From: Petrosia ficiformis
Taxonomy: Eukaryota > Porifera > Demospongiae > Haplosclerida > Petrosiidae
Direction of reading: 5' to 3'
NCBI GenBank assembly: GCA_947044365.1
Contig: OX345646.1
Location: 1,352,001-1,416,000 of the forward strand
Length of the DNA: 64,000 nucleotides
Shown piece by piece: positions 13,204-21,790 of the stretch (position 1 is its first letter; each line of letters starts with the position of its first letter). Position numbers and translations under genes: made by a program. The notes under the pieces were generated by a model. It worked only from the letters and a program-made list of their open reading frames with translations, was not told the DNA's origin and made no database searches.

Positions 13204-16200
13204 AATATATATTTATGTGCTTCAGGTTTCACATATACACATACATAACATAAACAAAGTTAAATACTTATGAATGAATATATTACCTTCTTTAATTTAT
13301 TACAGAGAGTGGACACATGTACATGTATGCTAAAGCTTTTCAAGATGCAGTTGAGAAAGAGGGATCCATTCCAATGCATATGGTTCAGTTAATGCCTTTC
13401 GGTCCTCCTGGTGTTGGAAAAACGTGTCTGTTGAATCGACTTCTTAACAGAGATGCCCCAGGAATACGAGCTACATGTGATTCACTAGGCAGTGGATCAA
13501 ATAGCACAATTGTTTTGGATAAAAGGAAGATGATATACTCTACTTTTGTAGCTGATGGTGGTGATTGGACAGAAATAAAAAATCTTGTTGATGAATCTGC
13601 ATTTTATATTAAAAATAGCACCGAGTCACAATTTGTCCCAAAGGATTTATCTAATTCTGTTAATGAGTCAGCTACACCTACTGTTTCTGTTAATTGTCCA
13701 AATACGCCTTCACTTGCTCCAGTGCAAGAGACAAATTCTCAAATTTCTATTGAGAATCTTACTGTTCACTCACCCTCCCAGCCACAATCTGTGACGAAAT
13801 TTAATGATGAACCAAGGTTAAAAGCTGGTAATGTTCCTGTTAGGCCAGGTCCAGATTCTAATACTAGTGTAACACACACTGGTTCTAATTTACTTAATGA
13901 GGTGCTAAACTCTATGAAAAACAAAGATATGACTAAAGTTCAAAAGCTTCTCGATGACACCTTGACCCTTTTCTATACTGATACTGGAGGTCAGCCAGAG
14001 TTTCAAGAGGTGTTACCTGCTCTAGTTGCTGGTCCTACAATTTTTCTCTTAATATTCAGTTTAGCTAAAGGTCCAGCCTGTCTAGACACTAAGTACATTG
14101 TAACCTATCGTACACCTAAGGGCAAAAGTGTTCCTTATGAAAGTTCTTTCACTGTGAAGGAAGTTTTCTTGCAGTGTCTTTCCAGCATTGCCAGTTATCA
14201 CAACGCATTATCACGTGATGTTGCACTTCTCGATTCAAACTCCTTGCTCAAAACTAGGGTTCCTCCTCTTTCAATCTTAACAGTAGCAACACACAAGGAT
14301 TTATTGGTAGATGAGGAAAAGGTAAGGAAGATTGATGAAGAGCTCAGAGGAGCTGTGGAACATACCTATCTTTATGAAAGTGAGTGTATTGAATATTGTC
14401 CTGGTGAAGATGACCAACTAATCATACCTGTGGATAACTACAATGAAGAAAATGACAGTAATGCTGTTAAAAAAGCAATACAAATTATAATTAGAAGGAA
14501 GCAAGGTAAAGAAAGTCCATACAAAATTGAGTTTCCTGTACCCTGGTTAGCTCTTGAGTTGAGTTTGAGACATCATCGACAGTCAATTATTACTTATGAA
14601 GAATGTATAGACATAGCAAAGCAGTGTAATGTCTCTGGGAACGATTTGCCAAACTGCTTATGGTTTCTTCATCACAAAACAGGCACGATCCGTTACTATC
14701 ATGGTATTAAAGTACTTGAAGACTATATCATTATAAAACCGGATGTAATCTTTAAGGCAGTTTCCGAATTAATTACTAACACCTTTACTAACGAGAAAAC
14801 TCGCAATCCTCAGAAAACGGCTTTTAAAACTTTGGGATTATTCAAAAAGAGTACTCTTGAACAAATTTTCACAAATTATCACAGTGAGCTTCAAATAGAT
14901 TGTGATGTATTTCTAGCTCTTCTTGAACATCTCAACATTCTTGGTCCCGTACATGATCCTAATCCTGAGTTTAGTGATTATGATTATTTTCTTCCGTGTG
15001 CTTTGGTTCATGCACCAGAACCTCTTTCTTCCGAAGACCAATTAGATCCTCTTTTAGTGTTGTTTAAGGCAGGATTTGTTCCTAAGGGAGTTTTCAGTGC
15101 GCTACTTGTATACTTGTTGCGCGAAAAGAAATGGGTGATTCAGCATGTGAACCGTAAGCCTCGTCTCTATCGTAATCAAGCATATTTCTACATAGATAGC
15201 AGTGGTATAGATTGTCCTATTAGTCTGAAAGCTACAGCCGAATGTTTTGCAGTGCATGTGGAAAGTAAGCAAGCTAGTAGCAGCTCTCAACATAAGATTT
15301 GTCAAATTCTCGAAATTGGGATATCTAACGTATGCAAGCACCTGCGATATGATGATTCATTTTGCACTCATCAGTTTGGTTTCTACTGTGATCACCCAGA
15401 CTGTGCAGGTAAGGACAAACACATTGCTAAGGTTGATTCTACAAAGAAGAACATGACGTGTGATTTAACTAAGAGGACTTATCCTGTAAACAAGGATAGA
15501 GAGCATTGGTTCATTACTAAGGAACCAGGTTAGTTGATCATAATTATCAGTTATGCATACAAGTTAGATTATTGATTTATGACAATTATTATATAGAATG
15601 TTGAATAAGTAGAATCTTAAAATTTGTCAGATATTTTTAACACCCATAGTTCGCAAAAAAAGACAAGCTTAATCTGCATGTATCAATTACACAATCACTA
15701 TCAACATTATAGTTTACAAGTTTAACTTCTGTAAGTATCACCATTAACAGTGCTATACATCTCACTTTACAATATTTGCCCCATTTTACTGGATTTAGAC
15801 TCCTATGTAATAATAAATCATAAGAGTAATTGTAAATAGTATTTATAAATTACTATTTTTTAAGAAAAAGCCTATCTTTTGTTTTGATTTCTGCATAATT
15901 TGAAGTCCACTAGTAGCAGTGCCAATGTTCATAGTTTTGCAGGAAATTGGTAATAGACAGACAAGCAGATGATATTTAAACTGTTATAACTTTAGAACTG
16001 AAAGTAACTGCAAATTCCTAACATGCAAGATTTCTTTTCAAGTCTAATGGTACCTATTTCACACACACCCACACAACTTGATTACCGTAACCCTCTACCT
16101 GGAAACAGACACACAAAACGATTACTGTACCATTCTGCCTATAGGGTAATAATGTAGATACATACTTTTAGTAATAATCAATTAAGTTTGTATTAAAATT

Positions 16201-17628
16201 TATTAATTATAACTATTGGAATTGTATAGTTGTAATGTGTTGCATTGTTACACAGATTATCTTGATGATGTGCATGTGGCAGGGGAGAGACACTTCCTTA
16301 TCGAGGGAGACAAAACTCATTCAGTATACTGGGAGGAGTGTGGTTTGAGGATACATGTTGAACAAGGAACCATCCCATCATCCTCTACTTGTCAAGTGGC
16401 CATCAAAGCACTTGTTGGTGGTGAATTTCGCTTTCCATCAAACACAGAGCTTGTCAGTGCTGTATACGCTATATCAGTTTCTGAAACACTTTTAAAACCA
16501 ATTAAATTAAGTGTTCAACATTGTGTTGTATTGAAACACAAACAACAGGCTGAGTATCTGAGCTTTGCTAAATCATCTCTTGGACCACCACATGAGTTTG
16601 AGGTGATCGAAGGAGGCCAATTTCCTACAAAAGATCGACATGGATTCATTATGAGTGATAGTTTCAGCTTACTGGCTATTCTGAAAAGATGGTTGCTTCC
16701 TGGTGAACATGTAGCATTGCAACATGATAGAGAAGGTAATGATCATTTATATAATGTACTAAACAAAGCTTCATATTAGTAAATTATTTCACATTTCTGA
16801 ATTACAAATGACAAGTCCCAACTGACATATTAATATTCATAGTATTTTAACTTTTGTCATACAGTATAATTGAGTTTGTGGAATTGTATTGTAACTCTTC
16901 TTTCTTCTTACTGTACATGTACATGTATATCCATACTGATTTCATGTTTTTTGACAACTCTTCATAATTATTCTTTTCATGAATTTCTATAGTTAATGTT
17001 CCTGATAATGAATATTTTGGTCAGGTATATTATATACCAGAGACAACACCTAACTGTTGGTTGATGAATTTTTTTGTTGGTAAAGACTTGGAAACTTTAA
17101 AAAAGGTGAATTTCATGTTACGTACATGATGAAAACAAATAATTATAACAATACAATACTTTATTTTAAGTGGTTTTTAACTAAATACATGAAACATCAT
17201 ATAATATATGTAATGTATAATTTTTTAGTACGTGACCAGTGAACATGCTCATGCTGAAAAGGATATATGTATTATATTTCGTTTTCATTCTGATGGTTAC
17301 ATTGAGCTAGACTTAAGTAAAAAGCAGGACAGATCAAATAAAGGATGGGAAGTGTTTCCTCTTAAAACCCCTTGCAAGGTATATTCTACCATACATGTAT
17401 ATTAAACATTTCAAGAACACTCACCCACTGTATTGGAAAAATAGTATCTATTAATTGAACAAGGTTTCAAGTTCACATATGTACGTATGTACATGGTATG
17501 TATCCATGTATGTATGCATGCATGTATGTATGTATGTATGTATGTATGTATGTATGTATTTATGTATGTATGTATGTATGTATGGATGTATGTATGTATG
17601 TATGTATGGATTTATATATGTATGTATG

Positions 17629-17662
<34 letters not shown>

Positions 17663-19813
17663 TGTATGTATGTATGTATGTATGTACATGTATGTATGTA
17701 TGCATGTACGTACACGTGTATGTAGGCATGTATGTATGGTGTAGTTAATTCGTCATCGTCAGCCCATATGATGACCCATAGCCTAGCCCTAGTACAATAA
17801 ATCAACTGTTATTATTGTAGGTTATACTTGACCTCATTTACTTTACGACTATTCATATATGGGCATTTTGTTCGAAGCATTCATTTTATATAGCAGCTAT
17901 ACAATTTTTCCCTGCCTGTGGTGGGTCATGCTCTCCTGGTATATTATGAAATTATTACATTTTACTATTTTTTGTAGTTGTCTAGGGAAAAGGCAGACAA
18001 ATTTGGTTCGAAGAAGATTCCTTTTCCTCCTCATTGCTCATTGAAAGTGTGCGCAGAAAAAGGACCAGATACTGTAGCAGTCCTTCGTTATAATATCCCA
18101 TTGATTGGAATAGAATGTGATGACGAGGAAATATGTATTAGTCGAAATATCAATACAGGTATGTTTATTTTTAGATAGAGATACTTTGAATTTACATTTG
18201 GTCTTATCAAGTCATTGCAGTATGCAAGAGATATTTTATGACTCAAAGGCTTTGTACATGTACTTCAGGGGTATTAATTTTTGTGTGTCTGGTTAACAAC
18301 CTACTTTGTGCTTAAACAATTATTTGTTTTCTTACAGGTTTTTTTGTAGTCCTTTGTTTGATCTGTTTTTTTTTCGTGCTGCTTATCTCAGTAACTCCTA
18401 TAGCATTCTTAACACTTCTCAATAATATAATGAAAAAATAATCACGTGTGCGATGTAAGCTTAGCTTAGAATTTGGTTTTTATTTGCAAAACTTGGCACG
18501 ATTACTAAAAACTTTGACAAAGTTTGTACCTGCAATTACAAATAGTATACATTGATGTATATAGATATTATACACATGTATTGTTATGTGTATAAAGATG
18601 TGGTTTATACATGAAATGATATCACAAAAATAATTGTATGGTGTAACATACCTATCTACTGTTGCATTTTAGGAATGATGAAATAAGACATTGTTGCGAT
18701 TATACATTCACTATAAGTAATACCTATATCACTATAGATAATCAGAAGTCAATGGACTTGAAACCACAAAATGAAAGGTTTATGGACTTTGTAGAGAAAG
18801 GTGAGACAGTTGATAGATTACATTTTTCTACATTAGACTTGATGTAGAAAATGTGTGCGTTAGAAAAATTTCAGTTGTTGTATATAATTATTGTGTTTTT
18901 AATGTTTTTGATTAGATCTCTTGCCACATGATATTCTCAAGTCAAACATGATCCAGTTAATTGATGTTATAACTACACCCGATAGATTGGCAAATGCTCT
19001 CTTTGCAGCTGATCTTATATCTAAAGCTATTAAAGATCGTGTGTTGAGTCAAAACCTTTCTCATCAAGAAAAAGCCAGTATTTTAGTCAATGAAGTTCTG
19101 ACAGCTCTGAAAACATTTAAAGATCCTAAAATCCTAATCTCATTTTGTGACGTCTTAAAGAATCAAGATGATCCAAATCTTTTAAGGATAGCTAATACTA
19201 TGTTAAGAAAGTTAGGTAAGCATTAATTATTCATAGTTTTAATATGTGTAATTACTTTATACATTTCTGAGAATTGAACAATAGGACTGGTAGGATCATA
19301 CGCATATTTGTACATATTTACAGATGAATGCAATACTAATTATTATAATGATAGCTAATACTATGTTAAGAGAGTTAGGTAAGCATTTTCATAGTTATAA
19401 TATGTGTAATTACTTTATACATTTGTGATTTATTAATATAATTACATATCATGTTATAAATATAAAGCTCAATAAATATAACTCAAATCTATCAACTCGA
19501 CTACAAATATATTGGATTGAACGAAATTATTTCCGTGTTATACTTGAAGAGAAATTAAAAGACCATTGTGTTACACAATGATAACAGCTTTGTATACTTG
19601 TATGTGTTGATGAGATGTGCTTATTTATAAGTTTATGTATTTTATACAGATGAAACAGCGAGAAAAAGTACTGACGATCCACTAACAGGAAAAACTAAAG
19701 CACCTCAGGCTGTTCCAATTAAAGATCACTTATGGGTTACAATAATTATTATAGTTATTTCATTTGTTGTGATTACAGCTGCTATTATTGTGCATAATTA
19801 TAATATTATATAA
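3846..19813 (+). CDS. Gene 1: Death-Death-RocCOR-pseudocaspase-RocCOR-ZU5-UPA-CARD-TM protein
   Basis: I join 15 coding exons: 3846-3876, 3987-4244, 5055-6204, 6264-6370, 7421-7474, 8279-10198, 10741-11493, 13306-15528, 16256-16735, 16993-17105, 17229-17378, 17978-18158, 18738-18800, 18916-19215, 19650-19813. All borders are AG/GT, phases agree at each junction, and the total (7,947 nt) is a multiple of three giving about 2,648 aa ending in TAA. Approximate residues: Death 11-96, second Death-like and helical region 97-480, Roc-COR 534-1173, caspase-like 1174-1424, Roc-COR 1425-2165, ZU5 2166-2325, UPA 2326-2473, CARD 2495-2594, membrane anchor 2620-2642. The start is the ATG at 3846, the first one in the exon shared with gene 2. 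Inferred role: an intracellular membrane-anchored signalling scaffold or receptor of the cell-death/innate-immune type. The weakest point is whether one transcript covers all exons; several large exons also read a few codons past the donor to a stop, so shorter products are possible. Confidence 0.75.
3987..4244 (+). CDS. Gene 1 exon 2: Death domain
   Basis: The exon encodes 86 residues with the six-helix Death pattern: LVPLFEAISDVTDWFALGLALGI, then a VLEQI segment, NQTVGMLRKWLESG and a C-terminal LADKIARLH. The features fit: a W in helix 2, the I-x3-N turn, and the LRKW of helix 5. Both ends are phase 1. The gene 2 counterpart (27481-27738) differs at only a few residues. Death domains pair homotypically, so this end probably recruits an adaptor. 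Confidence 0.8.
4806..4990. repeat. TAGTTAACTA-type interspersed repeat, copy 1
   Basis: An imperfect inverted-repeat element rich in TTTTAGTTAACTA and its complement lies in the intron after the Death exon. Related copies are at about 28460-28790 and 58285-58535. All are intronic. Confidence 0.55.
5055..6204 (+). CDS. Gene 1 exon 3: second Death-like domain plus helical region
   Basis: A single exon of about 383 codons. The first third (DLSSLLLKYSLSISDIEK, later PYFGFTQPEIEEIQ, then RKLSLLYKWRSRNGSDATYL) fits a degenerate Death fold with W in helix 5. The rest is mostly helical and contains NWERKSATEKEQIKNRL, an HYSSWFNIWLLNAIVTQFG segment, and KMKIYEDELLHYLQRSLFE. I have the impression that this second part recurs next to death folds in invertebrate multidomain proteins, but I cannot name it. 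The exon ends in phase 2, unlike the other modules, and gene 2 lacks it completely. Confidence 0.7.
6264..7474 (+). CDS. Gene 1 exons 4-5: linker
   Basis: Two short exons (6264-6370, acceptor TTCCTGTAG; 7421-7474, acceptor ATTTCAG) join the Death-like region to the first GTPase in frame. The encoded sequence is polar and probably disordered. The 54-nt second exon is conserved in gene 2 (29404-29457) with three substitutions. The 1,050-bp intron between them (6371-7420) shows no other gene and is largely conserved in gene 2 from about 6833 on. Confidence 0.65.
7726..8143. mobile_element. MITE-like element, copy 1
   Basis: It begins TGGCCCGTAGGGCCATCCC and ends CTCTATATATCTTG. An 18-base sequence (CATCCCTATGATTGCTTT) near the left end is repeated inverted near the right end. 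The paralogous intron of gene 2 (about 29580-29600) lacks it, so it inserted after the gene 1/gene 2 duplication, or was lost there. There is no coding capacity. Confidence 0.75.
8279..10198 (+). CDS. Gene 1 exon 6: first Roc-COR-like GTPase module
   Basis: 640 codons on one phase 1-1 exon. The P-loop is GPLGSGKTS (8362-8388). The switch-II motif is DHGSQPELQE (from 8746), where Roc proteins usually have DTGGQ. The G4-like motif is GTNKDK (near 9004). After PIPWLALDLAL comes a COR-like region with LPKCLSFLHHEIGSIRYY and a following IFEAISGLIINTF, the usual signature of COR (P-W, FLH-x-G-x-I-x-Y). The module ends in a Cys/His cluster (YC-x4-C-x2-H and a later C, 10058-10135) that may bind zinc. 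Roc-COR proteins usually dimerise through COR and switch with GTP. The sequence reads on to TAG at 10201-10203 if the donor is not used. Confidence 0.75.
10581..10676. repeat. Foldback hairpin element, copy 1
   Basis: Long imperfect arms (AATATAGGACC...GTGATATAGCCC and its complement) surround the loop TCGCAGGCTC. A second copy with the same core and loop is at 12681-12830. Confidence 0.75.
10741..11493 (+). CDS. Gene 1 exon 7: caspase-like domain with His replaced by Tyr
   Basis: About 251 codons on one phase 1-1 exon. The fold follows the caspase/metacaspase plan: strand AQGIIFVFG, a helix with LACLIKAASE, strand YRFVAFYYAGYGG, the EYLLP turn, and strand FKFLFFFDCC. In active relatives the motif is AGHGG; here His is Tyr (codon 11034-11036), while the DCC cysteines (11187-11192) remain. 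Catalysis is therefore doubtful and a scaffold role like other pseudo-caspases is likely. Genes 2 and 3 share the same substitution. Confidence 0.8.
11609..11731. repeat. Foldback repeat in the intron after the pseudocaspase exon
   Basis: Arms beginning ATGGCT and GTGTATCAGCAATATCAG return as CTGATATTACTGATAC and AGCCAT, with an inner pair GATAGCAGC / GCTGCTATC. Gene 2 keeps only the left half (about 33285-33340). Confidence 0.6.
12000..12036. repeat. AT microsatellite
   Basis: A run of (AT)n inside the 11494-13305 intron of gene 1. It is followed by an AT-bounded 200-bp segment with further AT runs at 12230-12270. Confidence 0.9.
12329..12511. mobile_element. MITE-like element, short internally deleted copy
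   Basis: Both ends match the longer copies (ATGGCTCATAGGGCCATCCC and AAAGCAATCATAGGG), but the GC-rich middle is missing. It is about 180 bp instead of about 420-490. Confidence 0.65.
12522..12582. repeat. AT microsatellite
   Basis: A near-pure (AT)n run directly after the short MITE copy. Confidence 0.9.
12681..12830. repeat. Foldback hairpin element, copy 2
   Basis: About 65-bp imperfect arms (AGTACACTTACAG to GATATAGCCC and back) around the loop TCGCAGGCTC, the same loop as the copy at 10581-10676. Confidence 0.8.
12842..12920. repeat. AT microsatellite
   Basis: A long (AT)n/(TA)n run just after foldback copy 2. Another AT run lies at 13168-13202, and both are absent or different at the matching place in genes 2 and 3. 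Confidence 0.9.
13306..15528 (+). CDS. Gene 1 exon 8: second Roc-COR-like GTPase module
   Basis: 741 codons on one phase 1-1 exon, joined to the pseudocaspase through GAG. The P-loop is GPPGVGKTC, the switch II is DTGGQPEFQE (the classical Roc form) and the G4-like motif is ATHKDL. A Ser/Thr/Pro-rich insert of about 110 residues lies between P-loop and switch II (13610-13930). COR follows, with PVPWLALELSL and LPNCLWFLHHKTGTIRYYH. The C terminus has the Cys/His cluster (YC-x4-C-x5-H, later C, 15376-15465). It keeps G-motifs better than the first module, so it is the likelier active switch. Confidence 0.8.
15529..16255 (+). other. Intron between Roc-COR 2 and ZU5 exons
   Basis: No exon seen. 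It is nearly identical to 60872-61590 of gene 3, including a short repeat rich in CACACA and CGATTACTGTACC that resembles 52105-52150. Confidence 0.7.
16256..16735 (+). CDS. Gene 1 exon 9: ZU5 domain with SFS motif
   Basis: 160 codons, phase 1-1. The pattern is that of ZU5: GGRL-like start (LRIHVEQGTIPSSSTCQVAI), then PSNTELVSAVYAISVS and LSVQHCVVLKHKQQAEYLSF. The domain closes with HGFIMSDSFSLLAILKRW. The tripeptide SFS (F-S codons 16663-16668) sits where PIDD has HFS and the FIIND of NLRP1/CARD8 self-cleaves before Ser; a His lies eight residues upstream of the Phe. Self-cleavage here is inference. The protein is the same as in gene 3 except one Q/H difference. Confidence 0.8.
16993..18158 (+). 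CDS. Gene 1 exons 10-12: UPA-like domain
   Basis: Exons 16993-17105, 17229-17378 and 17978-18158 are in frame (phases 1-0-0-1) and give about 148 residues. The features VYYIPETTPNCWLMNFF, CIIFRFHSDGYIELDL, GWEVFPL and the closing beta-rich PHCSLKVC / VAVLRYNIPLIGIEC fit the beta-sandwich UPA domain that follows ZU5 in PIDD, UNC5, ankyrins and FIIND proteins. The call rests on position after ZU5 and strand pattern; sequence similarity within UPA is usually low. Confidence 0.65.
17480..17740. repeat. GTAT tetranucleotide microsatellite
   Basis: About 260 bp of (GTAT)n with few interruptions in the UPA intron. At the matching site in gene 3 (about 62880-62965) only a short mixed TG/TATG run exists. 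This is where the near-identity between the two genes breaks. Confidence 0.95.
18738..18800 (+). CDS. Gene 1 exon 13: short linker
   Basis: A 63-nt exon with acceptor ATATCACTATAG and donor GTGAGA encodes a polar stretch (DNQKSMDLKPQNERFMDFVE). I chose this acceptor because the stronger-looking AG at 18672 would give an in-frame stop after four codons. Confidence 0.5.
18916..19215 (+). CDS. Gene 1 exon 14: CARD-like death-fold domain
   Basis: 100 codons, phase 1-1. The helices read LKSNMIQLIDVITTPDRLANAL, FAADLISKAIKDRVLS, HQEKASILVNEVLTAL and ISFCDVLKNQDDPNLLRIANTM. The broken first helix, the leucine spacing and the F-x-x-L at helix 5 fit a CARD; a DED or Death domain is less likely. Placed after ZU5-UPA it reproduces the order of the NLRP1/CARD8 C terminus. 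CARDs bind other CARDs, for example on caspases or adaptors. Confidence 0.65.
19351..19424. repeat. Tandem micro-duplication of the CARD exon 3' end
   Basis: About 75 bp repeat the last codons of the CARD exon, its GTAAGC donor and the first intron bases (original 19186-19266). Any exon built with it hits a TAA, so it is a dead copy. Confidence 0.7.
19650..19813 (+). CDS. Gene 1 exon 15: C-terminal membrane anchor
   Basis: The last exon encodes 54 residues: a polar stretch, then about 23 hydrophobic residues (LWVTIIIIVISFVVITAAII), then VHNYNII and TAA. A single membrane span this close to the end, with no signal peptide at the start, is typical of a tail-anchored protein facing the cytosol. 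The target membrane (ER, mitochondrion or plasma membrane) cannot be told; the few charges after the span argue weakly against the mitochondrial outer membrane. Confidence 0.75.
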
Positions 19814-19986
19814 CATATTTTTATGCATTTGCAATTATGTGTGAGCTATTTACATATACTTTGGGATGAAAATTGTGTGATTTGTGTAATGCACACTAAA
19901 ACATTTAAATGCTGCACTAAGATTGAACAAGGAATCAGTTGATATTTTATGGCTTTATGCTAAAACATTCTTGTGGTACACGACTG

Positions 19987-19992
19987 AATAAA
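19987..19992 (+). terminator. Candidate poly(A) signal of gene 1
   Basis: AATAAA lies 174 bases after the stop codon. It is the first canonical hexamer after the CDS. Confidence 0.5.
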
Positions 19993-20229
19993 GAGGTGGA
20001 GTCTAAAAGAGACACATTCCTGTCTGTTGAAGTTTGGGTTTCTGGATGGTACTGATAACTACATGTAGCATCAACATTGAAAGATAACACTTGTACATAA
20101 ATACATGTTGAAGGAATTTCATTGGCTAGCTGATCTTAATTAACATCTCCAGACTGTTATTTGGAAACCAGTTCCTTTCAGTGATCCATCTTCTCGGGAC
20201 AATTTGCACATCTTTTCTTCCTTTAGTTT

Positions 20230-20440
20230 CTGTGACAAGTGTCCTGTTCACAATATATTAGATGTAGCTACCATTATGTATTTCAAAATTTCCACTAAGT
20301 TTTCACTTTTGGAGGTGGTCAAAACGAAATTTAGCTGGAGAAACTTAATTAAGATGTCCACTTATCTGTCCATGTATAATGAGTATCTCCATATTATTAG
20401 ATAAAATACTAGGTTTAGACTACTCAACTTACCATCCTTT
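20230..20440. pseudogene. Scrambled duplicate of APEX1-flanking sequence
   Basis: 20340-20440 repeats 40875-40970 in direct orientation, up to the exon border ACCATCCTTT. 20240-20272 matches 40843-40875 in inverse orientation. No coding part of the endonuclease exon is retained here. Confidence 0.5.
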
Positions 20441-20792
20441 GTTTTTAGCTATGGCATTGAAATGATAAGACCAGTAAGAGTAAGCATCTTTCATTTCAGA
20501 ATATAGCTCGAGTCTACAAACTTGCTTTTTTCTAGTAAAGTAGTAAAACTATCTTTCTTTTTTCGTAACTTTAAATTACCCTTGGGATTAGTAAAATCTA
20601 AGGAGTGGAATAATTATTGTCCATGGACTACTGTGTATGTGTACATATATGTGTATTGTACACTGTTTCATTTTTATAGAGGCAATACTCAATAGTATTA
20701 TTACAGTAGTGCCTTATACGTTCAAAGTACATGTACATACATAATTGCGACTGTCATCAGTGTTTGGTTTTCTAGTTAATTAAATCAACTTA

Positions 20793-20841
20793 CAATTCGA
20801 GTTTGATAAGCTCAAACTTTGAGCTTATCAAACTCGAATTG
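20793..20841. repeat. Perfect palindrome, 24-bp arms
   Basis: Arms starting CAATTCGAGTTTG and ending with its exact complement are separated by one base. It lies about 100 bp before a CpG-containing patch (20930-21000) that may be a promoter. Confidence 0.9.
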
Positions 20842-20924
20842 CGAGCCTCAAGGGTAATATGCGATATGCCTTATCAAAGGTGGGTGTAACTTTACGAATA
20901 TTCCGCATAAGTCGAAAGTGCAGT

Positions 20925-21075
20925 GGGTCCGGGTGTAACGTCGTCGGCCATTTTCTTCACCAGTGTGAGTGACTGTGGTATTGGAGGTGTTGGTTAGCAT
21001 TTGGGATAGTTAGCGGCTAGATAACACATTAAAGATTTAGTGATCACGGTTATACTCTGATACTTTAAAGGTATT
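20925..21075 (+). promoter_or_regulatory. Possible promoter / first leader exon of gene 2
   Basis: A patch with several CpGs (GTAACGTCGTCGGCCATT), unusual for this AT-rich window, is followed by a plausible donor (CTTTAAAG/GTATTTG) near 21070. The reiterated leader units start right after it. No TATA box or other element can be assigned with certainty. Confidence 0.35.
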
Positions 21076-21139
21076 TGTACTGTACCTGTACAATTTGTAC
21101 AGGTATGTAATATAATCGTGCATGATTTGTGGAACAAAA

Positions 21140-21358
21140 AGTTTATTCATCTTCTTCATTAGAACTAGATCAGCTGATCGTCCTCCATTATTAGTCATCA
21201 CCATCTATCACAACTAGAGCTGTTCATATTTGAAGCTGTGATATTGATAGATATATAATTACAGTTCAGTTTTACTGTGAAGGTATGTCATGTGTTCCTT
21301 TTGTTCGGTAATAATGTAAGCACACTGCATATATATCTATATATATATTATATATATA

Positions 21359-21396
<38 letters not shown>

Positions 21397-21790
21397 TCTA
21401 TATATATACGCGTAGTTTAACTTCATTTGTAAGTGATGCAAATACATATATGATTGTGTGTAGGATAAGATGTCTTAATGATAATTGCTCATTTCTCAGT
21501 CATCTAGATGTAGTAAAATAATTAATTTTTGATCCTCGATGACATAGATACCAATTTTGGCTTCTTGCATAAGACAGCTGAGAAATGAGTGGTATTTGGG
21601 AAAAAAATTAAAAAAATTAAGACTCCTTTTCCTATGGTCATAATATCCTCCTGAAACTATAACCAATACTGATTTGTTTGTTTGATCTTTACAAGTACTG
21701 TCAAGTAGTCTTTTGATATTGATCTGTATTGAATTGTATATAAAATAATTATAAATAATGGTAACAAACACAATACAATGTATATGTACT
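21140..21790 (+). repeat. Leader module, copy 2 (truncated)
   Basis: It contains the leader exon 21163-21282 (acceptor TTCATTAG, donor GTATGTCA) and a diverged version of the next acceptor (ATTTCTCAG at 21499). An AT microsatellite (about 21337-21408) sits between them. The later part of the module and the coding exons are absent. Confidence 0.5.

Noticed and set aside
17451..17805. Several overlapping open frames of MYVCMYVC or YIHTYIHT repeats on both strands
   Set aside because: They are translations of the GTAT microsatellite inside an intron.
18662..18847. Exon starting at the AG at 18672
   Set aside because: Joined to the previous exon in phase it gives a TAA after four codons; the acceptor at 18737 keeps frame.
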